Below are positions 16,889 through 24,985 of a DNA stretch of 33,424 nucleotides, piece after piece. The stretch's first letter is position 1. The number at the start of each line of letters is the position of its first letter. Position numbers and translations under genes: made by a program. The notes under the pieces were generated by a model. The model was given only the letters and a program-made list of their open reading frames with translations. It did not search any database and was not told the DNA's origin. Origin of the DNA: an uncultured Clostridia bacterium (GTDB taxonomy: Bacteria > Bacillota > Clostridia > Oscillospirales > Ruminococcaceae); NCBI GenBank assembly GCA_947626755.1, contig CANQTP010000027.1, forward strand, positions 1 through 33,424. Reading direction: 5' to 3'.

Positions 16889-16917
16889 ATTATACCACAC
16901 AAACGCTTCTGGGTCAA
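16889..16917 (-). promoter_or_regulatory. Sigma-A promoter for the serine-hydrolase lipoprotein
   Basis: On the minus strand there is a -35 TTGACC (16912-16917), a 17-bp spacer and a -10 TATAAT (16889-16894). The -35 overlaps the stop codon of the upstream small gene. Confidence 0.85.
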
Positions 16918-17171
16918 GATTTACTTTGCGTTTTTTCCGAAAATATTCCGAAATCCATTATTTTTTCCTTGGAAAAGACGGCGGCAAGCGCCATAGGAGC
17001 AAGCACAGCGGCTGCGGAAAGTTCACCGCCCACCGTTACCATGAAAACTATCACCGCAAGCATCATCAAGCCTGCGATCTTTTGCGGCAGAAGTTTATTT
17101 CTCCTTGAAATACGGGTCATTACTATTTCTTTCTTTTCCGTATCGATTATTTTTGCGGCAGATCCCTGCAT
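16914..17171 (-). CDS. Small membrane protein with SOS-type (LexA) promoter
   Basis: This 85-residue protein has a basic N-terminal half (TRISRRNKLLPQK, about 19-31) and two adjacent hydrophobic helices (about 32-48 and 51-66), ending in a short charged tail. It is not YneA-like, as there is no LysM domain, and I know no characterised homologue. The ATG at 17171 has AAAGGAAG (17178-17185) six bases upstream. A consensus promoter holds a LexA box in its spacer, which predicts DNA-damage induction. A small SOS-induced membrane protein could act in division arrest or envelope stress, but that is speculation. The lipoprotein gene follows on the same strand. Confidence 0.7.
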   Translation of the reverse strand: MQGSAAKIIDTEKKEIVMTRISRRNKLLPQKIAGLMMLAVIVFMVTVGGELSAAAVLAPMALAAVFSKEKIMDFGIFSEKTQSKS

Positions 17172-17191
17172 ATATATCTTCCTTTCTTTTT

Positions 17192-17252
17192 AGCACGTTT
17201 GTTCTGAACATTCGTTTTATTTTATTATAAAACACTTGTTCGCGTTTGTCAA
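17192..17252 (-). promoter_or_regulatory. Consensus sigma-A promoter with LexA (SOS) box cluster
   Basis: The minus-strand promoter is perfect: TTGACA (17247-17252), a 17-bp spacer and TATAAT (17224-17229). Inside the spacer CGAACAAGTGTTTT (17229-17242) matches the Bacillus LexA/DinR box CGAACRNRYGTTYC at 13 of 14 positions. Two weaker, adjacent matches (11 of 14 each) follow: AAAACGAATGTTCA (17205-17218, over the start site) and AGAACAAACGTGCT (17192-17205). Repressor binding here would block RNA polymerase. Confidence 0.75.
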
Positions 17253-17304
17253 GGGAATTTGAAAAAATTTGTTCGGGTAATTCTGCACAAAAATTGCGCA
17301 AAAT

Positions 17305-17352
17305 TTTCTGCAAAATAAACAGTCCGTCGGGAATTTCCGGCGGACTGTTTAT
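17305..17352 (-). terminator. Terminator after the dehydratase-subunit gene
   Basis: A 12-bp stem (17315-17326 with 17341-17352, ATAAACAGTCCG/CGGACTGTTTAT) is extended by an inner CGG/CCG pair. On the minus strand it is followed by TTGCAG after a TTTATTT run. It overlaps the stop codon of the gene ending at 17352. Confidence 0.8.
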
Positions 17353-18572
17353 CATTTTCTTGCATTGGCAAGCATGAGTTTTATTCGGTTTTCCTGATTT
17401 ACACGAGTTGCGCCGGGATCGTAATCCACCGCAACGATATTTGCCTGCGGGAACGCTTCCTTTATCACCCGGGACATTCCCTTGGCGACAATGTGATTCG
17501 GCAGACAACCGAAAGGCTGTGTGCAGATGATATTTTCCACTCCGCCGTGGGCAAGGGCAGCCATTTCCGCGGGGATCAGCCAGCCCTCCCCCATTTTAAC
17601 GCCTTGGTGCATATATTTGTCCGCATAATGCCGCAGATCCTCAAAATCGTGGGGCGGGTCGAACTCGCCGTGCTCCTTCACAACGGCAATAAGCTGCTTC
17701 TGCATATGGTAAATAAGCTTGTAGGCTATCCCGAAAATTTTCGTTGTGCTGTTGCTGAAATTGTATATTTTCCCGTCGTTTACCGTGTTCACCGCACAAT
17801 ACAGGCAGAAATCCAGAAACGCAGGAACTACAGGTTCGCAGCCCTCTGATATGAGAAAATCTTCCAGATGATTATTTGCTAACGGAGAATATTTTACATA
17901 AATTTCCCCGACAATGCCCACGCGTATCTTCTTTTCCTTTGAACGTTCCACCGCGGAGAAATCCGCAAGGATCTCCCGATAAATTTTCTTTGTCCGTCTG
18001 TAGCCGCCTTTTGAGAACATCTCCGCGATCTTCTTCTGCCACTTTTCCAGAACGGCTTTGCTGTCGCCCTTGTGAATTTCATATGCCCGACAGGTGTTGT
18101 AAAGGCTCATCAAAAGGTCGCCGTAAAGCACGGCGTAAAGCATTTGCAGGAACATTCCCGCAGTTATGCTGAACCCGCTGTCCTTTTCCAGACCGCTGAA
18201 ATTAAGCGACAGAACGGGTATCTGCGGAAATTCCTCGTCCAGCGCTTTCCGAAGCAGGTGGATATAGTTTGAAGCGCGGCAGCCGCCGCCTGTCTGCGAA
18301 ATAAGCAGTGCGGTCTTGTCAGGATCGTACTTTCCGCTTTTCAGCGCGTCAATGAATTGTCCGATAACAAGCAAAGCGGGGTAACAGGTGTCGTTGTGGA
18401 CGTGCTTCAATCCCTCGTCCACAACATTCCGCGTGGAAGTGGTAAGAAGCTCCATTTTATAGCCGTTATTCCGGAAGATCTCCATTATCAGTCCGAAATG
18501 TATCGGCAGCATATCCGGAATGAGTATTGTGTGGGTCTGTTTCATTTCCGGCGTAAAAACAGCATTTGACAA
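17352..18572 (-). CDS. 2-hydroxyacyl-CoA dehydratase-like (HgdB/COG3581-type) subunit
   Basis: This 406-residue protein corresponds to the C-terminal part of the large (about 1400-residue) BadF/HgdB proteins of Firmicutes. Conserved Cys residues that could hold an iron-sulfur cluster are visible in HNDTCYPALL (about residue 63), TGGGCRASNY (about 98), FCLYCAV and CTQPFGCLPNH. The last is a hallmark of this family. The start is TTG at 18572, 8 bp after AAAGGACAG. The gene follows the two-ATPase activase gene by 61 bp with no terminator, so the pair forms one operon. Physiological substrate is unknown; these large proteins are not the classical fermentation dehydratases. Confidence 0.85.
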   Translation of the reverse strand: MSNAVFTPEMKQTHTILIPDMLPIHFGLIMEIFRNNGYKMELLTTSTRNVVDEGLKHVHNDTCYPALLVIGQFIDALKSGKYDPDKTALLISQTGGGCRASNYIHLLRKALDEEFPQIPVLSLNFSGLEKDSGFSITAGMFLQMLYAVLYGDLLMSLYNTCRAYEIHKGDSKAVLEKWQKKIAEMFSKGGYRRTKKIYREILADFSAVERSKEKKIRVGIVGEIYVKYSPLANNHLEDFLISEGCEPVVPAFLDFCLYCAVNTVNDGKIYNFSNSTTKIFGIAYKLIYHMQKQLIAVVKEHGEFDPPHDFEDLRHYADKYMHQGVKMGEGWLIPAEMAALAHGGVENIICTQPFGCLPNHIVAKGMSRVIKEAFPQANIVAVDYDPGATRVNQENRIKLMLANARK

Positions 18573-18633
18573 TATGATTACTGTCCTTTCTTTTAAACTA
18601 TAAGTAATTTATTTTGCTATATTTACAAAATGT

Positions 18634-21558
18634 TTATTTCCCCATGGCGGCAACAAGGCTGCGGAGACGTATCTTAGCCGCGCCGAGGTTGTTTATCTCG
18701 TCTATTTTCAGCTGTGTGTAAAGCTTTCCGCCGCTTTCGAGGATAGAACGCACTTCGTCTGTAGTGATGGCGTCAATTCCGCAGCCGAAAGACACAAGCT
18801 GAACGAGCTGCATATCAGGCTGTGTGGTAACGTACTTAGCCGCACGGTACAAGCGAGAATGATAAGTCCACTGGTTCAGAACGTGGAGAGTAGGCGTTTC
18901 CGCAAGGTGCGCAACGCTGTCCTCGGTGATAACCGCAAGTCCCAGACCTGTGATAAGCTTCTGTATGCCGTGGTTGATCTCGGGGTCGATGTGGTACGGA
19001 CGTCCCGAAAGTACGATTATAGGCATTTTCTGCTCACGGGCTTTTCGGATTATCTCTTCGCCCTTTTTGATAACGTCTTTGCGGTAGCTTTCAAGGGCGT
19101 CCATGGACTTTTTCCATACGTCTTTTGCCTGTTTCTTGGTAACGCCGTACTTTTCCAGAGCCTTGCTCATGGCTTCCCCGAAATGCTTTTCAAGATTTAT
19201 GTCGATATAAGGGTGAATGAAATTTTCATCATTAAGAACGGGAACATTGGCTTTCAGAAGTTCGGGATAATATGCAACAACGGGGCAGTTATAATGGTTA
19301 TCGCTGCCGCCCTCATCAACGTTGTAGCTTTCGCAGGGGTAGAATATGAAGTCCGCGCCCCGCTCGAAAAGGCTTAAAATATGTCCGTGGGCAAGTTTTG
19401 CGGGATAACATACCGTATCCGATGGAATGGTGTGCTGTCCTTTGTAATATGTGCCGCGGGTGCTTTCCTCGCTGATAACAACTTCAAATCCAAGTTCCGT
19501 AAATGCTTTGTGCCAGAACGGCAGCTGCTCATAAAATCCCAGACAAAGGGGAAGTCCCACTTTTGCCTTGGGTGAGGAGGGCTTTTCACGGACAACGCCG
19601 AGAAGCCTGTCATATTTGTATTCGTAAAGGCAGAGCCGTTCCTTGTTGGTCTGAAGTCCCGCGCCCCGCTCGCAGCGGTTTCCGCTGACAAATTTGTGAC
19701 CGTCTCCGAAGCTGATTATTGTCAGGCTGCAATGTGCCGTACAGCCGTTGCAGTTTGCTTGCCTGGAAACATATGTAAATTTTGCAAGCTGTTCTTCGGT
19801 AATAAGCGTGGAATTCTCCGTTCTGTGTTCCATGGCGTAAAGTGCGCAGCCGAACGCTCCCATAAGTCCTGCAATGGCAGGGCGGGTAACATTTCTGCCA
19901 AGTTCCATTTCAAAGGAACGCAGAACTGCGTCATTAAGGAATGTTCCGCCTTGTACGACAATGTGTGTACCAAGCTCGTCCACTGATTTCGCACGGATTA
20001 CCTTGTAAATGGCGTTCTTGATGATAGAAGCGGACAGCCCTGCGGAAATATCCTCCACGGAAGCGCCGTCTTTCTGCGCCTGTTTTACCGAACTGTTCAT
20101 GAAAACTGTGCAGCGGGAACCGAGATCGACGGGTTTTTCCGCAAAAAGTCCAAGCTGGGAAAATTCCGCAATATCATATCCCAATGCAAGGGCAAATGTC
20201 TGGATAAACGAGCCGCAGCCCGAGGAACAGGCTTCATTCAGCATAATGCTGTCGATAGCCTTGTTTTTTATCTTAAAGCACTTGATGTCCTGACCGCCTA
20301 TGTCGATAATGAAATCCACATCGGGTTCAAAGAAACTTGCGGCTTTGTAGTGAGCGACAGTTTCGACAATGCCGTGATCTATGCCGAGACCTGCTTTTAT
20401 CAGGTCCTCGCCGTAACCCGTTACAGCGGAAGAAACTATCTTTATCCTGTCCCCCGCGAGAGTGTATATCTCTTTCAGCTTTTCGGAAATAATGTCAAGT
20501 GGTCTGCCCATGCTGGAGCAGTAATGCTGATACAGAAGTTCGCCTTTCGGGGTTATGAGAACAAGTTTTGTGGTGGTAGAGCCCGCGTCAATGCCAAGAT
20601 AGGCTTCGCCGCTATACTTGGAAATATCCGCGTATTTCAGATCACATTCCTTGTGGCGTTCCACGAACTTGTTATATTCTTCCCTGGAAGTAAACAGCGG
20701 TTTTCCCGTGACAATATCGTCTTTCATCTTTGCATTTTTCAGGCGTTCGGTAATTTCGTCAATTTTCATGGGTTCACTGTTGTCCTTTGCGTAAAGCGCG
20801 CAGCCGAACGCCATAAAGCATGGCGCGTTTTCGGGGAAAATTGCATTTTCCTCCGAAAGTTTCAGAGTATTTACAAATGCTTTCCGCAAGCCTTTCTGGA
20901 ATGACAGCGGTCCGCCGAGGAAAAGAACTTTTCCCTCAACGGTACGTCCCTGAGCAAGTCCCGAAACGGTCTGATCCACAACAGCCTGAAATATGGAAGC
21001 GGCAATATCCTCACGTTTTGCGCCCTGATTAAGCAGCGGTTGAATGTCGGATTTTGCGAAAACGCCGCAGCGGGAAGCGATAGGATAGACTTTTTCCGCA
21101 TTTAAAGCAAGTCTGTCAAGCTCGTCCGTAGTGATTCCCAGAAGCGTAGCCATCTGATCTATGAATGCACCCGTTCCGCCTGCGCAGGAACCGTTCATTC
21201 GCTGTTCCACGCCGCCTGTCAGGAAAATTATCTTTGCGTCCTCGCCGCCAAGTTCTATAACAACGTCCGCATCGGGGTAGCTGTGGTTTACGGCAATAAA
21301 CGCGCCGAAAACTTCCTGAACGAAGGGAAGTCCCGCGGCGTTGGCAAGTCCCAGTCCCGCCGAACCCGTAATACTCAGGCGGAATTCGCAGTCGGAAAAT
21401 TTCTGCGCAATATCCGAAAGCTGTTCCGCAACGGTCTCGCGGACTTTCGAGAAATGCCGCTGATAACAGGAATGTATAATATTGCAGTCCTCATCAAGTA
21501 TGACCGTCTTTACCGTTGTTGAACCAACGTCGATACCAAGTGAATATACTTTACTCAT
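18634..21558 (-). CDS. Double-domain acyl-CoA dehydratase activase-like ATPase (BadF/BadG, COG1924) with DUF2229
   Basis: This 974-residue protein has two ASKHA-fold activase domains. The first (about 1-280) starts GIDVGSTTVK and has GSCAGGTGAF. The second (about 320-590) has GIDAGSTTTK and CSSGCGSF. Their Cys residues match the positions where dehydratase activases bind a bridging [4Fe-4S] cluster. A Cys-rich segment follows (CNGCTAHCSL, about 605-640), and then a DUF2229/COG3580 domain (about 665-960, with SDTVCYPAKLAHGH). Activases use ATP hydrolysis to drive one-electron transfer to a dehydratase-type partner, probably the protein encoded just downstream. In many relatives both genes are one open reading frame of about 1400 residues; here it is split. 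The start ATG at 21558 has AAAGGG nearby. The MITE-like palindrome lies directly upstream. Confidence 0.9.
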   Translation of the reverse strand: MSKVYSLGIDVGSTTVKTVILDEDCNIIHSCYQRHFSKVRETVAEQLSDIAQKFSDCEFRLSITGSAGLGLANAAGLPFVQEVFGAFIAVNHSYPDADVVIELGGEDAKIIFLTGGVEQRMNGSCAGGTGAFIDQMATLLGITTDELDRLALNAEKVYPIASRCGVFAKSDIQPLLNQGAKREDIAASIFQAVVDQTVSGLAQGRTVEGKVLFLGGPLSFQKGLRKAFVNTLKLSEENAIFPENAPCFMAFGCALYAKDNSEPMKIDEITERLKNAKMKDDIVTGKPLFTSREEYNKFVERHKECDLKYADISKYSGEAYLGIDAGSTTTKLVLITPKGELLYQHYCSSMGRPLDIISEKLKEIYTLAGDRIKIVSSAVTGYGEDLIKAGLGIDHGIVETVAHYKAASFFEPDVDFIIDIGGQDIKCFKIKNKAIDSIMLNEACSSGCGSFIQTFALALGYDIAEFSQLGLFAEKPVDLGSRCTVFMNSSVKQAQKDGASVEDISAGLSASIIKNAIYKVIRAKSVDELGTHIVVQGGTFLNDAVLRSFEMELGRNVTRPAIAGLMGAFGCALYAMEHRTENSTLITEEQLAKFTYVSRQANCNGCTAHCSLTIISFGDGHKFVSGNRCERGAGLQTNKERLCLYEYKYDRLLGVVREKPSSPKAKVGLPLCLGFYEQLPFWHKAFTELGFEVVISEESTRGTYYKGQHTIPSDTVCYPAKLAHGHILSLFERGADFIFYPCESYNVDEGGSDNHYNCPVVAYYPELLKANVPVLNDENFIHPYIDINLEKHFGEAMSKALEKYGVTKKQAKDVWKKSMDALESYRKDVIKKGEEIIRKAREQKMPIIVLSGRPYHIDPEINHGIQKLITGLGLAVITEDSVAHLAETPTLHVLNQWTYHSRLYRAAKYVTTQPDMQLVQLVSFGCGIDAITTDEVRSILESGGKLYTQLKIDEINNLGAAKIRLRSLVAAMGK

Positions 21559-21585
21559 TTACATTACCCTTTACCTTATATTTTC

Positions 21586-21742
21586 AATGCGTAATTCGTA
21601 ATGCTTAATGCGTAATTAAATCAGTAATTCCCGATTTGTAATTAATAAAATTACTTGAAATTGCAAATTCCGAAATTAGTAATTAATATGTTATTGCAAA
21701 AATAATAATTAATTACGCATTACGAATTACGCATTACGCATT
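21586..21742. mobile_element. AT-rich MITE-like palindromic element with 33-bp inverted repeats
   Basis: About 157 bp is bounded by two 33-nt imperfect inverted repeats (21586-21618 and 21710-21742), both beginning AATGCGTAAT and ending TAATGCGTAATTA when read inward. Each is built from degenerate GCGTAAT/TCGTAAT heptamers. The interior is about 80% A+T with more TAATTA words and no ORF. It fits a non-autonomous palindromic repeat (MITE). It fills the gap between the nadC stop and the activase gene start, so it may supply terminator-like or promoter sequence to these genes. Confidence 0.65.
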
Positions 21743-21752
21743 TGAAATAGCT

Positions 21753-22610
21753 TTACTTTTCAATTCTAAGTGAAATATCAAACGCCTTTACCGAGTGCGT
21801 CAGCGCACCGACGGAAATAATATCCACACCCGTTTTTGCCACGTCCGCAGCAGTTTCAAGAGTGATGTTTCCCGAAGCTTCTATTGGCGGGCGGAATTTT
21901 CCCGCAGTTGTTTCGTCTACTATCTTTACACATTCGGTCATTTCAGGAACGGTCATGTTGTCAAGCATGATAACGTCCGCACCGCAGGCAAGGGCTTCCC
22001 TGAGTTCGTCCTTGCTGCGCACTTCGACTTCTATCTTTACCATGTGTCCTATCTTTTTGCGGAGCGCGGCAACGGCGTTGGTAAGACTTCCGTATGCGTC
22101 AATGTGGTTGTCCTTTAACATTGCACCGTCCGAAAGGTTGAAACGATGGTTCTTTCCGCCGCCGACGGTAACGGAATATTTCTCTAAAGCGCGGAGTCCG
22201 GGAAGCGTTTTACGCGTTTCTGCAACGGAACAGTTCGTTCCCTCACAGCATTTTACATATTTTGCCGTTTCCGTGGCAATTCCCGACATATGCTGGAGAA
22301 TGTTCAGAGCAGTCCTTTCGCCTTTGAGAATTGACTTTGTTTTTCCGCGCACAACGGCAATGCAGTCGCCTTTTGAGACTTGTTCTCCGTCTTTAAGGCG
22401 AATGTCGTATTTTACATCTCTGTCAATGAAAGTGAACACCCGCAAAGCTTCGTTTATGCCGCAGAGAACGCCGTCCGCCTTGGCAATAAACGCCGCGGAG
22501 GTGGTGTCGTCATCATCAAGAAGATAGTCGGTTGCAAGGTCGATATAGTTAATATCTTCCTCCAAGGCTCTTTTTATAATATCGTCAACATAAAAATCAG
22601 GTAAATTCAT
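21753..22610 (-). CDS. nadC: Nicotinate-nucleotide pyrophosphorylase (quinolinate phosphoribosyltransferase)
   Basis: This 285-residue enzyme converts quinolinate and PRPP to nicotinate mononucleotide in de novo NAD synthesis. Typical NadC signatures are present: AETRKTLPGLRALEKYSV, GGGKNHRFNL and DGAMLKDNHI in the phosphoribosyl-binding region, with VEVRS and DVIMLDNM in the barrel and EASGNI and SVGALTHS at the end. Length is usual for the family. GGAGG inside the last codons of the sirtuin gene serves as ribosome binding site, and only 3 bp separate the two genes, so they are coupled. nadA and nadB are not in the window. It is the last gene of the thyA operon. Confidence 0.95.
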   Translation of the reverse strand: MNLPDFYVDDIIKRALEEDINYIDLATDYLLDDDDTTSAAFIAKADGVLCGINEALRVFTFIDRDVKYDIRLKDGEQVSKGDCIAVVRGKTKSILKGERTALNILQHMSGIATETAKYVKCCEGTNCSVAETRKTLPGLRALEKYSVTVGGGKNHRFNLSDGAMLKDNHIDAYGSLTNAVAALRKKIGHMVKIEVEVRSKDELREALACGADVIMLDNMTVPEMTECVKIVDETTAGKFRPPIEASGNITLETAADVAKTGVDIISVGALTHSVKAFDISLRIEK

Positions 22611-22613
22611 CTT

Positions 22614-23351
22614 TTATTCCTCCGTTTTACCGTTTACCGCAAAGTCAAGGGCTTTGCCTATGCTGTCGTGAATAAGCAGATCAGCCATGTCGTCCCTGTC
22701 GGTGGGAGTCTTGTTTATGAGGACAAGCTTGTTTCCTGTGTAATATTCAATGTAACCCGCCGCAGGGTAAACGGAAAGTGAAGTTCCGCCTATGATGAGC
22801 ATATCCGCTTCGCTGATAGCCTTGATCGCGCCGTTTACCGTGTCGCTGTTGAGCCCTTCCTCGTAAAGAACAACATCGGGCTTCACAAGACCGCCGCATT
22901 TCAGGCAGGGCGGAGGACCGTCCACACTTTTTATGTACTCGGCGGTGTGGGGTTCGCCACAGCGGAGACAGTAATTCCTTAAAATAGAACCGTGAAGCTC
23001 GTAGACCGTTTTGCTGCCTGCCGCCTGATGAAGTCCGTCTATATTCTGAGTTACAACGGCTTTAAGCTTGCCCATTTCTTCAAGCTTTGCAAGGGCAATA
23101 TGCGCCTTGTTGGGTTTGGCGTCAAGGCAAAGCAGTTTGTCACGGTAGAATTTGTAAAATTCGTCCAGATTGTGAACATAGAAAGTTCTGCTTAGGATAG
23201 TTTCGGGTGGATATTTGTACTTTTGGTTGTAAAGACCGTCCACACTGCGGAAATCGGGTATGCCGCTTTCGGTGGAAACTCCTGCTCCGCCGAAAAATAC
23301 AATGTTCTCCGATTCCTCTACCCAATTTTTAAGCTGTTCTAATTTGTCCAT
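22614..23351 (-). CDS. NAD-dependent protein deacylase (sirtuin, Sir2/CobB family)
   Basis: This 245-residue sirtuin removes acyl groups from lysine using NAD and releases nicotinamide. The NAD-binding motif GAGVSTESGIPDFRS (about 21-35), TQNIDGLHQ (about 117-125) and the catalytic His in ELHGS are present, as is the zinc knuckle CLRCG...CLKCG. The start ATG at 23351 follows AAAGGAG. It sits between DHFR and NadC in one operon, which places an NAD consumer beside an NAD biosynthesis gene. Confidence 0.95.
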   Translation of the reverse strand: MDKLEQLKNWVEESENIVFFGGAGVSTESGIPDFRSVDGLYNQKYKYPPETILSRTFYVHNLDEFYKFYRDKLLCLDAKPNKAHIALAKLEEMGKLKAVVTQNIDGLHQAAGSKTVYELHGSILRNYCLRCGEPHTAEYIKSVDGPPPCLKCGGLVKPDVVLYEEGLNSDTVNGAIKAISEADMLIIGGTSLSVYPAAGYIEYYTGNKLVLINKTPTDRDDMADLLIHDSIGKALDFAVNGKTEE

Positions 23352-23371
23352 GATTGTCTCCTTTTTATTTA

Positions 23372-23875
23372 TTAGTATATTAACACTTCATTGCCTGTGT
23401 TTTCATATGTGCAGAAACGATATGTAAGTCCTTCATATGTAAATTCTTCCGACTGATCGGTAAGCACCCAATTTGCATCATTGTCAAGATCTGGAAAAAA
23501 CGTGTCTGCATCGGGAATGCTGCCTACTTTGGTAATTATTGCCTTTGCGCAGAATGGAAGCATAAGGCGGTAAATTTCCCCGCCGCCTGCCACGAAAGCG
23601 TCCTCATTTTTCACGATTTCAAGAACTTCCCGCAGGTCGTGACAGACCGTAACGCCATCGGTGGAAAAGTTCCTGTTCCGCGAAAGGACAATATTATTCC
23701 TGTCCTTGAACGGTTTCCCGTTCGGCAGGGAATCAAGAGTTTTCCGTCCCATAATGACGGTGTGGTTCAGGGTCGTCCTTCGGAAAAATTTCTTATCTTC
23801 GGGGATATTGAAAAGCAGATCGCCGTCCTTGCCTATGCCCCAATTTCCGCTGACTGCCGCAATTGCTGTAAGCAT
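23372..23875 (-). CDS. Dihydrofolate reductase
   Basis: This 167-residue enzyme reduces dihydrofolate to tetrahydrofolate with NADPH and is essential to recycle the cofactor after thymidylate synthase. The N-terminal AIAAVSGNWGIGKDGDLLF has the Met20-loop pattern, followed by the active-site acid in NIPEDKKFF, VIMGRKT and the nucleotide-binding VAGGGEIY. AAGGAG precedes the ATG at 23875. It is third gene of the thyA operon, 11 bp after the small membrane gene. Confidence 0.95.
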   Translation of the reverse strand: MLTAIAAVSGNWGIGKDGDLLFNIPEDKKFFRRTTLNHTVIMGRKTLDSLPNGKPFKDRNNIVLSRNRNFSTDGVTVCHDLREVLEIVKNEDAFVAGGGEIYRLMLPFCAKAIITKVGSIPDADTFFPDLDNDANWVLTDQSEEFTYEGLTYRFCTYENTGNEVLIY

Positions 23876-23886
23876 ATGTTTTCTCC

Positions 23887-24105
23887 TTAAAATACGCCAA
23901 AAATTATTGTTCCGACAAGTATGAGCGCTATTATTATCCCGACCACGCGGATATAAATTATATTTGCGTCTGTAGGTTCAAGGTCTTTATATTTCCAGCC
24001 CGTAGACAGCCACCATGCGTATTCGGGAAATACCGCCGCAAGAACAGCTATAAGCGCAATTATTCCCAGAAATATTGCAACTCCCGGTTCGCCTTTGATA
24101 TTCAT
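23887..24105 (-). CDS. Small two-helix membrane protein, DUF6199-like
   Basis: This 72-residue protein has two membrane helices (about 8-27 and 51-71) around a conserved-looking loop with GWKYKDLEPTDANI. That loop resembles the DUF6199 pattern (GWKYKDAEPSD) of Firmicutes. No function is known. Ribosome binding site AAAGGAG is eight bases before the ATG. It is inserted between thyA and the DHFR gene (14- and 11-bp gaps), so it is cotranscribed with them. Confidence 0.75.
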   Translation of the reverse strand: MNIKGEPGVAIFLGIIALIAVLAAVFPEYAWWLSTGWKYKDLEPTDANIIYIRVVGIIIALILVGTIIFGVF

Positions 24106-24119
24106 AACACCAGCTCCTT

Positions 24120-24950
24120 TTAAATAGCCACGGGGAATTTCACTTCATCGGTGTTGTATTTGTAATTTTTCAGTTCAAAACTGTCAACAGTGAATTTGTA
24201 GAAATCCTTTACCGACTTGTCAATGACAAATTCGGGCGCGGGGTAGGGCTTGTTTGCAATTACTTTTTTTATAATGGGAACGTGCCTGTCGTAAATATGC
24301 GCGTCCGCAATAACGTGAACAAGTTCCCCCGCTTCCAGACCGCTGACCTGCGCCATCATATGTACAAGCACGGCATATTCGCAGACATTGAAGTTGTTCG
24401 CCGCCAGCATATCCTGCGAACGCTGATTGAGGATAGCGTTCAGCTTTTTACCCGAGACGTTGAATGTCATGCTGTAGGCGCAGGGATAAAGGTGCATTTC
24501 CGACAGATCGTGATGATTGTAAATATTTGTAATAATTCTTCTGCTTGCGGGGTCGTGTTTCAGGTCGTACAGAACTCTGTCCACCTGATCGAAATCCCCT
24601 TCGGGGTAGTGATGCTTTATCCCCAGCTGATAGCCGTAGGCCTTGCCGATAGAACCGTATTCGTCCGCCCAGCTGTCCCAGATATGCGCGCCGAGGTCGT
24701 TGATATTGTTGGATTTTTTCTGCCATATCCAGAGAAGCTCCCTTACGGCGGTCTTGAAGAACGTCCTGCGCAGGGTTATAACTGGGAATTCCTTGGAAAG
24801 GTCATAGCGGTTGACTATACCGAATTTCTTTATAGTATGCGCGGGAGTGCCGTCGCTCCATCTGGGGCGGACTTTCATATCCTTGTCGGAAATACCGTTC
24901 CTGAGAATATCCCGTACATTATTGACAAAAACATCATCTGCGTAGCTCAT
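24120..24950 (-). CDS. thyA: Thymidylate synthase
   Basis: This 276-residue ThyA-type enzyme methylates dUMP to dTMP with methylenetetrahydrofolate. The catalytic Cys157 lies in HLYPCAYS, where the residue after Cys is Ala instead of the common His. The phosphate-binding RSRR-like DPASRRII (134-141), NQRSQDMLAANNFN and the DAHIYDRH region are intact. The start at 24950 (ATG) is preferred over TTG at 24971 because GGAGAG lies eight bases upstream of the ATG and inside the longer frame. It heads the thyA-DUF6199-DHFR-sirtuin-nadC operon. The likely promoter is about 230 bp upstream, beyond a palindromic element. Confidence 0.95.
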   Translation of the reverse strand: MSYADDVFVNNVRDILRNGISDKDMKVRPRWSDGTPAHTIKKFGIVNRYDLSKEFPVITLRRTFFKTAVRELLWIWQKKSNNINDLGAHIWDSWADEYGSIGKAYGYQLGIKHHYPEGDFDQVDRVLYDLKHDPASRRIITNIYNHHDLSEMHLYPCAYSMTFNVSGKKLNAILNQRSQDMLAANNFNVCEYAVLVHMMAQVSGLEAGELVHVIADAHIYDRHVPIIKKVIANKPYPAPEFVIDKSVKDFYKFTVDSFELKNYKYNTDEVKFPVAI

Positions 24951-24985
24951 AACTTTCTCTCCAAACAGCAAATTTTTGAATTTTC

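Noticed and set aside
18573-18633. Possible frameshift or nonsense mutation splitting a fused 1400-residue gene
   Set aside because: The downstream gene has its own ribosome binding site and start, and the boundary lies between domains, so a genuine two-gene form is more likely.
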